Of a stretch of DNA of 64,000 nt, positions 22,777-32,584 are shown in pieces; position 1 is the first letter of the stretch; each line of letters opens with the position of its first letter. Below the pieces are notes generated by a model. That model did not search any database, had not been told where the DNA came from, and saw only the letters and a program-made list of their open reading frames with translations. Position numbers and translations under genes: made by a program. The stretch covers positions 10,291,001-10,355,000 of the forward strand of contig OY821771.1 in NCBI GenBank assembly GCA_963682175.1, given 5' to 3'. Source of the DNA: Triglochin maritima. Taxonomy: Eukaryota; Streptophyta; Magnoliopsida; Alismatales; Juncaginaceae.

Positions 22777-23844
22777 TCACCCGGGAGTAGCGACCTGAGC
22801 TACAGGAGCTCGGTCCATCTCCAAACTCTCTATTCTACGCATGAGAGCAGCCATTTTCGCCTCAGACGCGATAGTCGACTCAACATGATATGATCCAGCT
22901 CGACCAGAAGACCTGGCGGCTGGTGGCTCTCTCATGGTGTCCCACTCGAAGGTGCGCTCAGCCATGGATTCAAAAGTGTCCCATGCCTCCTCGATGGGTT
23001 TCATTTGGAAGTCACCCTGACACATCGACTCCAACAATGTGCGGGTGTTGTAGTTGATGCCCTCAAAAACAATCTGGCACAGCTGCCATAGCTCAAGTCC
23101 ATGATGAGGGCATTGCTGGAGAAGGTCCTTGAACCTCTCAAAGAAACCATGAAAAGATTCGGTCTCGGTCTGATACATTTGATGTATCTGGTGCCGTATC
23201 TGTTGAGTTTTCCTTTGAGGGAAAAATCTCTTCAGAAAGACGGTCACAAAGTCATCCCAAGACCGAATCGAACTCGCCGGGAGGCTATACATCCATTTCT
23301 TCGCATTATCCTTCAATGCGAACGAAATCATCCTCAACCGGACAGAATCATCGTCAAGCTGTTGAAGCTTGAACATGGAGCATACTTCCTCGAATTCGCG
23401 TATAAAAATATACGGATCCTCCTTATTGGCAGTAAAGTATGGAAGCATGCTCACATACTGAGGTTTCAGCTCATAGTTGTTCCCGCGAGCAGGGGGAACA
23501 ACTATGCAAGAAGGCTGCGCGGCCCGAACAGGATGGGTCCGCTCCCACAAAGTCATCGGTCTATCATGTCGAGCTAAAGGTGGTGGTGCACCAAGAACTC
23601 GATCCTGACCGAATCTCCCTTCCTCTCGAGTCAGAGGAGGAGGAGAAGGAGGTCTACGTGGTGGTGGGAATGGACCGAGGTAGTCCATGTACGGAACCCG
23701 GTCTCCCTCGCCACCACGAGACGACTCGCCTTCTTGCTCCAAAGGAGCACGAGGCGGAGATGGTCGATCACCAAGATCTTCCATCTCAGAAGTATGCACT
23801 CTCTCGAGCCGAGCGCTCTCACCAAAACGAGCCCAACCTCGCAT
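22777..23844 (-). CDS. gag of the Athila-type element
   Basis: ATG at 23844 to TGA at 22777-22779, 355 residues. The N-terminal 100 residues are Arg/Pro/Glu-rich and probably disordered. The capsid domain follows (SMLPYFTANKEDPYIFIREF, KKWMYSLPASSIRSW, FLKRFFPQRKTQ, CPHHGLELWQLCQIVFEG), clearly homologous to the gag of the 8602 and 43010 elements. The frame stops exactly where a CCHC zinc knuckle should begin: the next codons give [13 protein letters not shown], so TGA stands in the place of the first Cys codon. This could be one nonsense change or a readthrough site controlling the gag:pol ratio. Confidence 0.92.
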   Translation of the reverse strand: MRGWARFGESARLERVHTSEMEDLGDRPSPPRAPLEQEGESSRGGEGDRVPYMDYLGPFPPPRRPPSPPPLTREEGRFGQDRVLGAPPPLARHDRPMTLWERTHPVRAAQPSCIVVPPARGNNYELKPQYVSMLPYFTANKEDPYIFIREFEEVCSMFKLQQLDDDSVRLRMISFALKDNAKKWMYSLPASSIRSWDDFVTVFLKRFFPQRKTQQIRHQIHQMYQTETESFHGFFERFKDLLQQCPHHGLELWQLCQIVFEGINYNTRTLLESMCQGDFQMKPIEEAWDTFESMAERTFEWDTMREPPAARSSGRAGSYHVESTIASEAKMAALMRRIESLEMDRAPVAQVATPG

Positions 23845-24723
23845 AAAATGCTCGACTCGACTCTAAACCTACACACAACAGAAGGTGTACTAGAGGAGGA
23901 GACTATACGTAGAGAATAGATGAGGAGAGGACTCAGATGAGGAGGGAAGAATCCCTAGAGCTAGCGAGGGTAGTGGGATCAGGAAGAAGCCTAACTAGCA
24001 AGCACGGCTCAAACAAAGTAAGGCAATGGGTCCTTAAGCTAGACGACGCCTAACTTCGAGGTCACTAGCCTCGACACGTCTCACCTCCCTACAACGAGGA
24101 CCACAATGCCCAGCAAGTGATACCAGATTCGGAGATCCAGTACCTCCTACTATCGACAAGGTAGGCAACGCCGATCAGGTCATGACGGTCTCAACTAGAT
24201 TACTCTCCTAGTGCGCCCGCAATCCTAGGGCCAATGTCTACTTGCTTTTAGTTAAGGCTTTATTAAGAGTGATTTTTGGGGCCAAGGAAAGGGTGATGAA
24301 ATCCCCCACCTTATCTTTTATGGGACAGCCCCTCCTTAGTAGCGATTTGATCCTAGATCTAGCAATCAATCGCTCCAATCAAACGCTCTCTCACTCTTGT
24401 CCCGATGCACCTTACTAACTAATGCATGAACGAAACATGCATGAATGAGGGATGTGGGTGCACGTACCTCACGCCAGCAATCAACGACAAAATGTAAAGC
24501 AAAGAAAAGACAAATGCATGCAAGGTCTACCAATGGTGCATGACCTAGATGGCAAGAAGTCTAATCTTTTGCTTTGAGTTTTATGGTCCAAGTTGATTAA
24601 AGGGGGAGTGATTAATGATCTGGGAGCAAATAAGAAGTCACAGCATGCAAAATTGGGCTCCCAGATAACACAAATTACAACACAAATGACCACAAAAAAA
24701 TTGGAAGACAGAATCCCTCACCA

Positions 24724-24763
24724 GGCCGCCAATTGGCGGTTCCAAACCGCTGATTGGCGGTCT
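24724..24763. repeat. Palindrome pair in the leader of the Athila-type element (pitch 21 bp)
   Basis: CCGCCAATTGGCGG at 24726 and CCGCTGATTGGCGG at 24747, about 140-170 bp past the primer site, echoing the LTR pair with the same 21-bp pitch. Confidence 0.88.
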
Positions 24764-24898
24764 GTTCTTGGATTTGCTTCCTCAAACTTCTCCAGTGGCC
24801 TCCCCGTGATCAGAGTGTTCCCTGCAACTAAGAAAAACTGAAAAAGAAAAATTAAAAACCCCTCGAATCGTCCAAACCAAGGTCTGGACAGAGCACCT

Positions 24899-24915
24899 CC
24901 CCGGCAACGGCGCCA
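24899..24915 (-). other. Primer-binding site, tRNA-Asp
   Basis: TGGCGCCGTTGCCGGGG on the minus strand, seven bases inside the 5' LTR; identical to the primer sites of the two gag-protease-only elements. Confidence 0.9.
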
Positions 24916-24921
24916 AAAACT

Positions 24922-26497
24922 TGATTGATCGTTTTATATTTAACCGCAAGTGCACGGCCGCGTTGAAGCGGTGGCAAATACGGGTCGTCCACTGGGAGGT
25001 GTGTCGACACTTGGTTTATTCGAAGGCGAGAGGTAAAAAGAAGGGAGAAAGATGTATTACACTAATCTAAACTACAAAGCTGAAATGAAATGCAAAGGAA
25101 ATGAAGATAAGCAATAAAACTAAACCCCAAAGGGGGTAGAGAACTGATGTGAACATAAAGATGTGTGTGTGTGTGTGTGTTCAATTAAGCTCCTCACAAC
25201 ATGTAGTGCATGAAATCATAAAACTACATCCAATCTTGCCTCTACATGAATTAAGATAAGACTACATCATTAAAACATACAAGACAATGATTGGAATGAA
25301 GCTACATGAACTCAAGTATAAAGACTAGACCCTACTATGCCTCCACATGAATTAAGATGACTACATCATTAAAACATACAAGACATTAGCTAAGGAAAAG
25401 GCAACAAGAGTACATACACTACAAATTGTGTTTCCAACATTAACTTCATCCATATCCTAACCTTATCATTCCCCATAAAATAGGTCCACTAATCAAAGCA
25501 TAAGCTAAGCTTCATTCAAGAGCATTAGCATATCAAAGATAAGAGTGGAGACCCATTAGATGGTTATGGAAATCATATAAAGCTCAAGGGATAAAAATAA
25601 CACACACTTAATACACTACATTATTATATCACATATTTCTCCACCCCCCAAATGGGGATGGAACTACTCACTACTCATTACACTAACTAAATTAGCAAAG
25701 GAAAGCATAATACTGAAATGAAATTTATACTACTCAAGCAAGAAACATTAAAGAAGCATAAAACTAAACAAGCATCAAAGCAAAAACATTTAAAGGAATT
25801 AAACTAAGCAAGAATTAACAAACTAATGAAAAACTTTTATTATGAACTCACTCAGAATACAAGCAGCCCTTCCTCCACTAGAGTTTTGCTTCAAGGCTTC
25901 ACTCTTAGTAGGGAAGGAGGCCACCAAGAGAGAGATGGATACAATGGGAGGTGAAGAGTTCTATTTATAAGCATGGAAAAAGCTAATCCGGGACAATCCC
26001 CCGATGTGGGACTAAACCAATACCAAAAATAGCCTAAACACATGCTAATACAAGTCCAGGAAGAATCTTGGCTGATTTGGGCTTAACCAGACCGCCAATT
26101 GGCGGTTCCAGACCGCCAATTGGCGGCCTATAAAGCCCAGATCAGGCTGGGTCTTCTGGTGGGCTTGCCTTGGTGTGTTTCTTGGTCTTGGATGCATCTA
26201 GCTGGTTTAGTGGAGCTCCGACCCGAATCGAATTGACAAAATACTCCTCATGATGGTGTGGAGTTTCCTGTTTTGCTCTTAGGTCCTTCTGTCTTACGAT
26301 CAGGTCCTTCCCCCTTGCATCTTGGTCCCCAGGTCTCACAATTAGGTCCTTTTTTCCTGCTTTTGGGTCCTTTCAAGGCTCTTCTCTTCAAACCTCTTTA
26401 TTTCTGAAAACTAAACATAAAACTCGTCACATAGCATTGCTTAGGTGTAAGAAAATGGATATAAGGTACAAATATAAGCATGAAATGATGTCAATCA
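24922..26497 (-). repeat. 5' LTR of the Athila-type element (minus orientation)
   Basis: TGATTGATCG...GTCAATCA, 1576 bp. Promoter TATAAATAG near 25961-25970 (minus). Palindromes CCGCCAATTGGCGG at 26092 and 26113 lie about 120 bp upstream of it. Confidence 0.95.
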
Positions 26498-26502
26498 GTC
26501 GT

Positions 26503-27560
26503 ATTCGTATTATTCCCAAATACCCCAAAATTACCAAACATCCGGTCGACCGAAACTTTCCTAGTGGTCGACCGAACCAACACAATTTGGTCTCCCAGAA
26601 GTGCCTAGACTAATTCGGTCGACCAATCCCCTGAGCCCGTTCGACCGTTAACTTAAGTGAACTCCAGTCAAAGCTGAATTTTGACCAAACGGTCAAACGA
26701 CATACCCGTTTCGGTCGACCGTTTTTAGGCAGAATTGGGTCCTGTAGGTTTCTATTTTTTGTATCTCATACGAAACTCTTACCCTATCAAACCCAACGGC
26801 TATAACTCTTTTGGAACTTATAAATAGAGATGTAAAACACATTTTAAGACATCTCTCCAACACCTATTTGTCCGCAACATTAGAGAGAAAACTCCACACA
26901 CTCAAAAGCTCAAACCTTCCACACTTAGTGATCAATTCCATATTCTACTCAAGTGTGCTCAAGTTTAGAGAGTGTTGTTCCACTCCAATTGTTTGTCAAG
27001 GAAGCAAGGGTCTTGGTGAAAGCCCAAGACACAAGTATAGACTTCGGTGAGTGCCCGAAGTGATCCCTCTCGGATTGTGAGAGGAGTAGCCAAGCTCGGC
27101 GAGGGTTGTTCGCGAGCTTGAAGATTGTAAAGGCGTTCTCTCCCGGCCCGGAACGGGGAGTGGTTAGTGAAGTCGTGAGCGGAGCTCGGTGATCCAAGCG
27201 GAGCTTGCAAGAGAGGACTAGGACCCGGATGGGGTGTCGAACCTCTATAAAAATCTCAGTGTCGATTGTGGTTTGCATTATTCTCCCTTTACTTGTTTGT
27301 TTGTTTTAAATTCCGCTGCATATCTTTAATTGTTTAAACAAGTAGGTAATTAGCTTAAAAGTAATTAGCATAGCCGACCCATACGATCCAACAGATTTGG
27401 AGTTGTGTCGTCCGTGGTTTTTCCCGCATTGGGTTTCCACGTTAAATCTTACGTGTTTTGCGTGGTTTGGTGTTTGGATTTGCAATTGTGGTTTCTTTCT
27501 CCATTGAATTTGTTATTTTCGATTCCGCTGCGTACTTGGAATTGGTTTTAATTCCTAACA
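26503..27560 (+). repeat. Copia 5' LTR, right part (U3-R-U5)
   Basis: Resumes the LTR begun at 15916. Palindrome pairs at 26543/26565, 26616/26638 and 26690/26712 (pitch 22, pair period 73-74), then TATAAATA at 26819-26826 about 97 bp downstream, then an R-U5 region ending CCTAACA. Confidence 0.88.
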
Positions 27561-27562
27561 AC

Positions 27563-27574
27563 TGGTATCAGAGC
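27563..27574 (+). other. Primer-binding site, initiator tRNA-Met
   Basis: TGGTATCAGAGC, the standard primer site of plant Copia elements, two bases after the LTR end CCTAACA. Confidence 0.92.
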
Positions 27575-28290
27575 TTTTGGTCCGAATTTTGGGGTTTTTA
27601 TCGATCTTTTTGGCAAGTACACATGACAAATCATTGGAAGATTGAAAAGTTGAGCCGAGATGTGAATTTCGGCTTGTGGCAAGAGGTGGAGGACGTTCTC
27701 GAGGGCATGGATAAGTTGTCAAAAGAAATGTCCAAGAAAGATAGGTTGAAGCTTGATCGTAAGGTGATGTCAACCATTAAGTTGTCGTTGTTTGACGAAG
27801 TTCTGAGAGAAATGTTGAAGGAGAAGACGACTGCAAGTATGTGGAAGAAACTAGAGGAAGTCTACATGAAGAAGTCACTTGTGAGCCGGATTATCTTGAA
27901 GAATAAATTGTTCCTATTCAAGATGAAGTCGGGTATCTCCCTTCAGCAACACTTGGATGATTTCAATGCCAATCATCATTGATTTGGAGAAAGTGGAAGC
28001 AAGGTTTTCTGATGAGGATCAGGCGATCCTTTTACTTTGTTCGTTGAGTTCTTCATATGATTACTTCGTGGAGACGATGATGTATAGTAGGACTGGCATC
28101 TCTCTTGCGGATGTCAAAAACACACTCTCCTCCAAATCTGATATGGAGAAGAAGTCTGATGGTTCTGAGTCGAACAAAAGTGAAGCACTTGTTGCTCGTG
28201 GTAAGGGGAAAGAGAAGAGTTTCTCAAAGAACACCTCTAAGACCAAGTTGAAGGACAAATATTTTATTTGTCATTACTACAAGAAGAAGG

Positions 28291-29824
28291 TGTTAGGATC
28301 GTGTGGGTTATGGGTCCACAATCTCTAATCACAATTAAGTCTAATTACCTACTTTTTTGATCTATCAAAGATATGCAGCGGAATTCAACTAATAAACAAG
28401 CAAGTAAAGAATAGAAATGCAAACCACAATGGAACGACACCAGATTTTTATAGAGGTTCGGCCACCGCCTACGTCCTCTCTTGCAAGCTCCGCTCGATCT
28501 CCCTCGAGCTCCGCTCACGTCTTCACTATCAACCTCGTTCCGGGCCGAGATTAAGCCTTTTACAAAATAAGCTCCATGAACACCCTCGTGAGCTTGACTT
28601 TCTTCTCTCACAATCCGAGAGGAACACTTCGGGCCTTCACCGGAGTCCTTGCTTCTTTTACAACAATGAGAACTTGAGTGGAACACACTCTCTAACTTGA
28701 GCACACTTAGCTTAGGATGTGGAATTGATGCTAAGGTGTGGAAATGTAAGCTTGGAGTGTTGGATTGGGGGAAAATGAGCTTGGGAGTTTCTCTCTAATG
28801 TATATGACAAGTAGTAGTGGGAGAGTTGTGTTAAAATGTGTTTTACAACTCTTTATATAAGCATTAGAGAGAATAGATCTGTTGGGGTTGATTGGGTGAG
28901 TGTTGGTGTAGGATACACAAAACAGAAACTCGCAGGACCCAATTCTGAGTTAATTCGGTCGACCGGATCGGGATGAACGGTCAACCGTTTGGCAGTTTTG
29001 AACTCAGTTCAGTCGACCGGTTAGGTAACGGCCGACCACCCAACGCTACGACTTAGGTACCCTTAAGTGATCGGTCGAACTCCGAAAAGGGTTCGGTCGA
29101 CCGATTTGTACCATGCACTTTGGAGTTGACAAACAATGATCTATTCGGTCGACCGAAACAAGGTCTAGCGGTCGACCGATTTTCAACAATAGGTTTGGGT
29201 TTGTCAAGAGATGGATAGTCGGTCGACCGATTAAGGTCCTCGGTCGACCGATTAAGGTCCTCGGTCGACCGATACATGAAATGTATTTGGGGTATAATTG
29301 GTTTTATACGAATATGACCGTTGGGTATATACGATAAAACTAACTGTTGGAAAATAAGTTCACACGGTCGACCGAAAGTGTATACACGGTCGACTGAAAC
29401 TGGGCAGTGAAAACACAAACCGGATGATTGATCACTCGGTCGACCGAATGTGGGCAGACTATTAGGGTTCAGGTTTAGTGTTTTCCGGTTTAAGTTTGGG
29501 TGATCTATTGAAGTCCAAATTATGTAAAATTTTGTGTGTGACTTCTATAAGGAACCTAGTATGTGTTTGAGTTGATTTTAGCTCAAGTATGCTCAATTTA
29601 CACAAGTTCCTTAGACTCAAAGAAAATACAAAATACATGTCTTCAAAAGAGCTTGATTACATGTCTTGACTTGATTTTCCTTTTTTCCTTGAGTCTTGAT
29701 TACCTATAGAGGTTAGCATAAAGCAATATATATGCAATGCAATATGTGTGCTACTCTACATGATTATAATTAAGATTATGTTGATTAAATCATCAAAACA
29801 TAGATTAAGGCCAAAAAGCCAATA
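28291..29824 (-). mobile_element. Inverted solo LTR of the same Copia family inside gag
   Basis: Starts TGTTAGG and ends ...CCAATA, the inverse of TGTTGG...CCTAACA with one end base changed. A perfect 5-bp duplication GAAGG flanks it (28286-28290, 29825-29829). It matches 15916-16373 plus 26503-27560 in reverse order. No internal region is attached, so it is the product of LTR-LTR recombination after a separate insertion. TATATAA at 28854-28860 lies about 95 bp from the palindrome array on the minus strand. Confidence 0.92.
28956..29446. repeat. CGGTCGACCG palindrome array in the solo LTR
   Basis: Copies at 28956/28978, 29072/29094, 29146/29169, a triplet 29220/29241/29262, and 29365/29387, with degenerate ones between. 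Pitch within groups is 21-23 bp; group starts are about 72-74 bp apart. Confidence 0.93.
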
Positions 29825-29930
29825 GAAGGCTCACAAGATATCAGAATGTTTTAAGCTACAGAACAAAGAGAAGCAAAGGGGTTCTAGTAGTGGTGATCAG
29901 TCAGGTTCGAATGTTGCCGAGTCTGATTCT

Positions 29931-31790
29931 GATTTTGTGTTGGCAGCTACATGTTCTTCTGAAGCTTCTGACGGTTGGGTGATTGACACAGGCAGTACAT
30001 TCCACTTAACTCCGAATAAACAATGGTTTTCATCTTATGAATCAATGTCAGGTGGAATGGTTGTGATGGGCAATGGGGACATGTGCGAGGTTGCTGGAAT
30101 TGGCTCTGTCAGATTGAGGACCCACAATGGCCTAGTCAAGATTTTGTCGGATGTGCGACATGTTCCAAAGGCAAGCAAGAATCTGATTTCAGTAGGTAGT
30201 CTGACTGCAAAGGGCTACAAATTTAGTGGTGAGGATGACTACATATCCATCTCCAAAGGATCATTTATTCTGATGAAGGGAAAGAAGCTTGGACCTGGTA
30301 AGCTTTATATGCTTAAAGGAGAAACCGTGGTGGGTGACGCAGTTGTAGCGTCATCCTTGTCTGGTGAGGAGAATACCCAACTTTGGCATATGAGGTTGGG
30401 GATATGAGCGAGAAAGGCATGGCGGTGTTGAGCAAACATGGTTTTTTTGGAAGTCAGAAAATCGGCAGTTTGGATTTCTGTGAATTTTGTGTTTTGGGGA
30501 AGCAGAAGAGGGTTAGCTTCTCACCAGCAAAGCACATCACCAATGCCACTTTAGATATTTCAACTCTGATTTATGGGGACCCTCTCAGGTTCCATCAAAA
30601 GGTGGAGCTCACTACATGCTCACATTTATTGATGATTTCTCCAGGAGGACTTGGGTTTATATTCTGAAACAAAAGAGCGATGTGTTTCAGAATTTTCAGC
30701 ACTGGAAGGTTATGATTGAGAATCAAACATGAAAGAAAATTAAGGTTCTAAGGATGGATAATGGTTTGGAGTTTTGTTCCTCAGAGTTTAACGATTTCTG
30801 CAAGGATGAAGGAATCGTGAGACACCGAACCGTACGTCACACACCACAACAGAACGGAGTAGCGAAACGTCTGAATCGAACTCTCTTGGAGAGAGCTAGA
30901 TGTATGCTTCTGAATGCTGACCTGCCTAAGGAATTTTGGCCAGAAGCAGTGTGTTTAGTGAACCGTTCACCTCACACCATTTTGGACATGAGAACACCGG
31001 AAGAAGTTTGGACAGGTGGAGCTTCAGATTTGTCCAAGTTGAGAGTCTTCGGTTGTCCAGCGTACACACATGTAGATCAAGAAAAATTTAATGCTCGGTC
31101 GTTGAAGTATATATTCCTTGGCTACGATTTGGGTGTGAAGGGTTATCGTCTGTGGTGCAAAGGAATCTCAGAAGCTCATGGTTGAAAGAAATGTTGTTTT
31201 TAATGAGCTTTCTATGTTACCTTCCAGGAAAGACACTGTTATTTCTACCCCTGTGTCAAGTGGGACTCCAGTTCAGGTGGAGCCACTGGTAGTGACTGTT
31301 GATGAGAATTCTGGTGTGACACAAGGAGAGAGTTCGAAATCTGAGGAAGATGAAGAGTATTTGTTGGCAAGGGACAGAGAGAGGCGACTGACCAAGAAAC
31401 CCCGTAGATACGCCGAATCAGTGCTTGCATATGCTCTTAGTGCACCTGAAGATATTGGAACCTTTGGTGAGTCGAGCAAGTATTCAGAGGCAATTTTGTC
31501 ACCCGATTCAGCTGCTTGGGTGAGTGCACGGAATGAAGAGATGGGGTCTCTTCATAAGAACCAAACTTGGAAGCTGGTAGAACATCCAAAAGGAAAAAGG
31601 GTCGTTAGCTGCAAATGGGTCTTCAAGAAGAAAATCGAGGGTCTCTCAGATGTGAGATACAAAGCTCGATTAGTTGCTCGTGGTTTTAGTCAGGTGGAGG
31701 GTGTGGATGATAGTGATATTTTCTCACCCATTGTGAAGCATACTTCTATTCGTGTTTTGTTGAGTTTGGTTGCAATTCATGATTTAAAGT
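29931..31790 (+). pseudogene. Copia pol: protease, integrase, start of RT; degraded and truncated
   Basis: Protease active site DTG at 29985-29993 (WVIDTGSTFHLTPNKQWF). The GAG-preintegrase block follows (LWHMRLG near 30385) and then the integrase core. The frame shifts near 30400, 30560 and 31165, and has a TGA at 30730-30732. Two catalytic Asp are visible (DLWGP at 30568, MDNG at 30757), but the Glu expected in the motif NGVAER is Lys (AAA at 30865-30867). RT begins (CKWVFKKK, KARLVARGFSQ) and is cut off near 31790. No function possible. Confidence 0.9.
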
Positions 31791-32133
31791 TAGGTGAAGC
31801 AATTGAGTTTGAATATTTAGATAATAGATATATATGAACTGAATCTGAGAGAGAGAAAGAGAGAGAGATAGCAAACAACAAGTATCGAGCGAGCAATGGT
31901 GTGCTCGTGCTCGTACTTGTGTTCGGCTCGTTTAGTTAGTCAAGCTAATTTCTTTGCTCATACTTGACTCGTTACCAATCAATCCGAACGAAGCTCTTTG
32001 AACACTGAGTAGTGAGCCATATAACACAGGTCGAATTTGACAACCCTAGTTTGGTGCAATATAATTTAACGGAATACTCACTATGAGTCCATCTTCTTTC
32101 TTTGGTTTGTTGACCGACTCGATGGATTATGGA
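31791..32133. other. Intergenic, junction after the truncated Copia
   Basis: Short GA-rich run (31845-31870), then AT-rich sequence without recognisable genes or repeats. Confidence 0.4.
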
Positions 32134-32416
32134 TATGGGTGAGCAACAACCAGTCCGGTCTGGTTTTTTGGACCAGACCGGACCAGACCCAACCGTCCGG
32201 TCTTTGGTCCGAGATCTGGAGCCAATTCGGTTCTAGTTCGGTCCGGTCCGGACCGGTCTGATTTTTTTAAAAATTTTAAGGTAAAAACCGGTTTTGGATC
32301 GGTCCAATCCGGTCCGAACCCAACTGGTCCGGTCCAAACCCAACCGGTCCGGTCTTCGGTCTGGGGTCCGGAGCCGATCCGGTTTCGGTCCGGGTTGGAC
32401 CGGTTGCTCACCCCTA
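32134..32416. mobile_element. hAT-type MITE rich in GGTCCGG motifs
   Basis: Ends TATGGGTGAGCAAC and, inverted, TAGGGGTGAGCAAC. Flanks ATTATGGA (32126-32133) and ATTATGAA (32417-32424) form an 8-bp duplication with one mismatch. The interior is a dense set of GGTCCGG/CCGGACC words in both orientations; no coding capacity. Confidence 0.85.
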
Positions 32417-32584
32417 ATTATGAACATATCAATAGATAAATTAGGATACCCAATAAATTACTACGGGGAAAGGTTAAATGAAAAATGTATAAAAAACTTT
32501 TTTTGAATTAAAAATGAATAAAGAAGTTAGAATTCGTTCGGTAAGTTGGCTATTTTTCCTTACATGTAACTGAATTAGATTATA

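Larger units (their letters stand above)
16374..26497 (-). mobile_element. Athila-type (Ty3/gypsy) LTR retrotransposon, young, no recognisable protease
   Basis: LTRs 24922-26497 (5') and 16374-17947 (3') run TGATTGATCG...GTCAATCA, flanked by the exact duplication GTCGT (16369-16373, 26498-26502). By eye the LTRs differ at only two bases plus one GT repeat unit, so insertion is very recent. The element encodes gag and a long pol frame with RT, RNase H and integrase, separated by a single in-frame TGA. No protease motif is present between the zinc knuckle and RT, where the related gag-protease elements in this window have one. About 1.5 kb of non-coding DNA follows pol, with no env-like frame. 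Confidence 0.95.
27623..29930 (+). pseudogene. Copia gag, frameshifted and split by an inserted LTR
   Basis: ATG at 27623 starts a UBN2/Copia-type gag (LWQEVEDVLEGMDK, DEVLREML, WKKLEEVYMKKS). One extra base near 27975 shifts the frame, which continues with DLEKVEARFSDEDQAILLLC. At 28290 an LTR insertion cuts the zinc knuckle after CHYYKKK; the remainder, HKISEC, resumes at 29830. The knuckle itself is mutated, with the second Cys as Tyr and the Gly before His as Ala. Gag then runs through a Ser-rich linker into the protease. Confidence 0.88.
15916..31790 (+). mobile_element. Tork/TNT1-like Copia retrotransposon, 3'-truncated and hosting other insertions
   Basis: The 5' LTR runs TGTTGGCC...CCTAACA but is split: 15916-16373 and 26503-27560, with the 10.1-kb Athila element inserted between. 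A primer site for initiator tRNA-Met follows. The internal region codes, in Copia order, for gag, protease, integrase and the beginning of RT, all degraded, and is interrupted at 28290 by an inverted LTR of the same family. RT stops after the block RVLLSLVAIHDLKL near 31790, with no 3' LTR, so the 3' part is lost. Gag and protease style (WVIDTGSTFHLTPNKQWF) suggest the Tork lineage. An old, dead element. Confidence 0.85.

Noticed and set aside
19528..22893. Plus-strand open frames opposite the Athila pol and gag
   Set aside because: Shadows of the strongly supported minus-strand polyprotein; no recognisable domain.
26949..27278. Minus-strand open frames in the Copia LTR
   Set aside because: Lie in the R-U5 part of an LTR between TATA box and primer site; no known protein.
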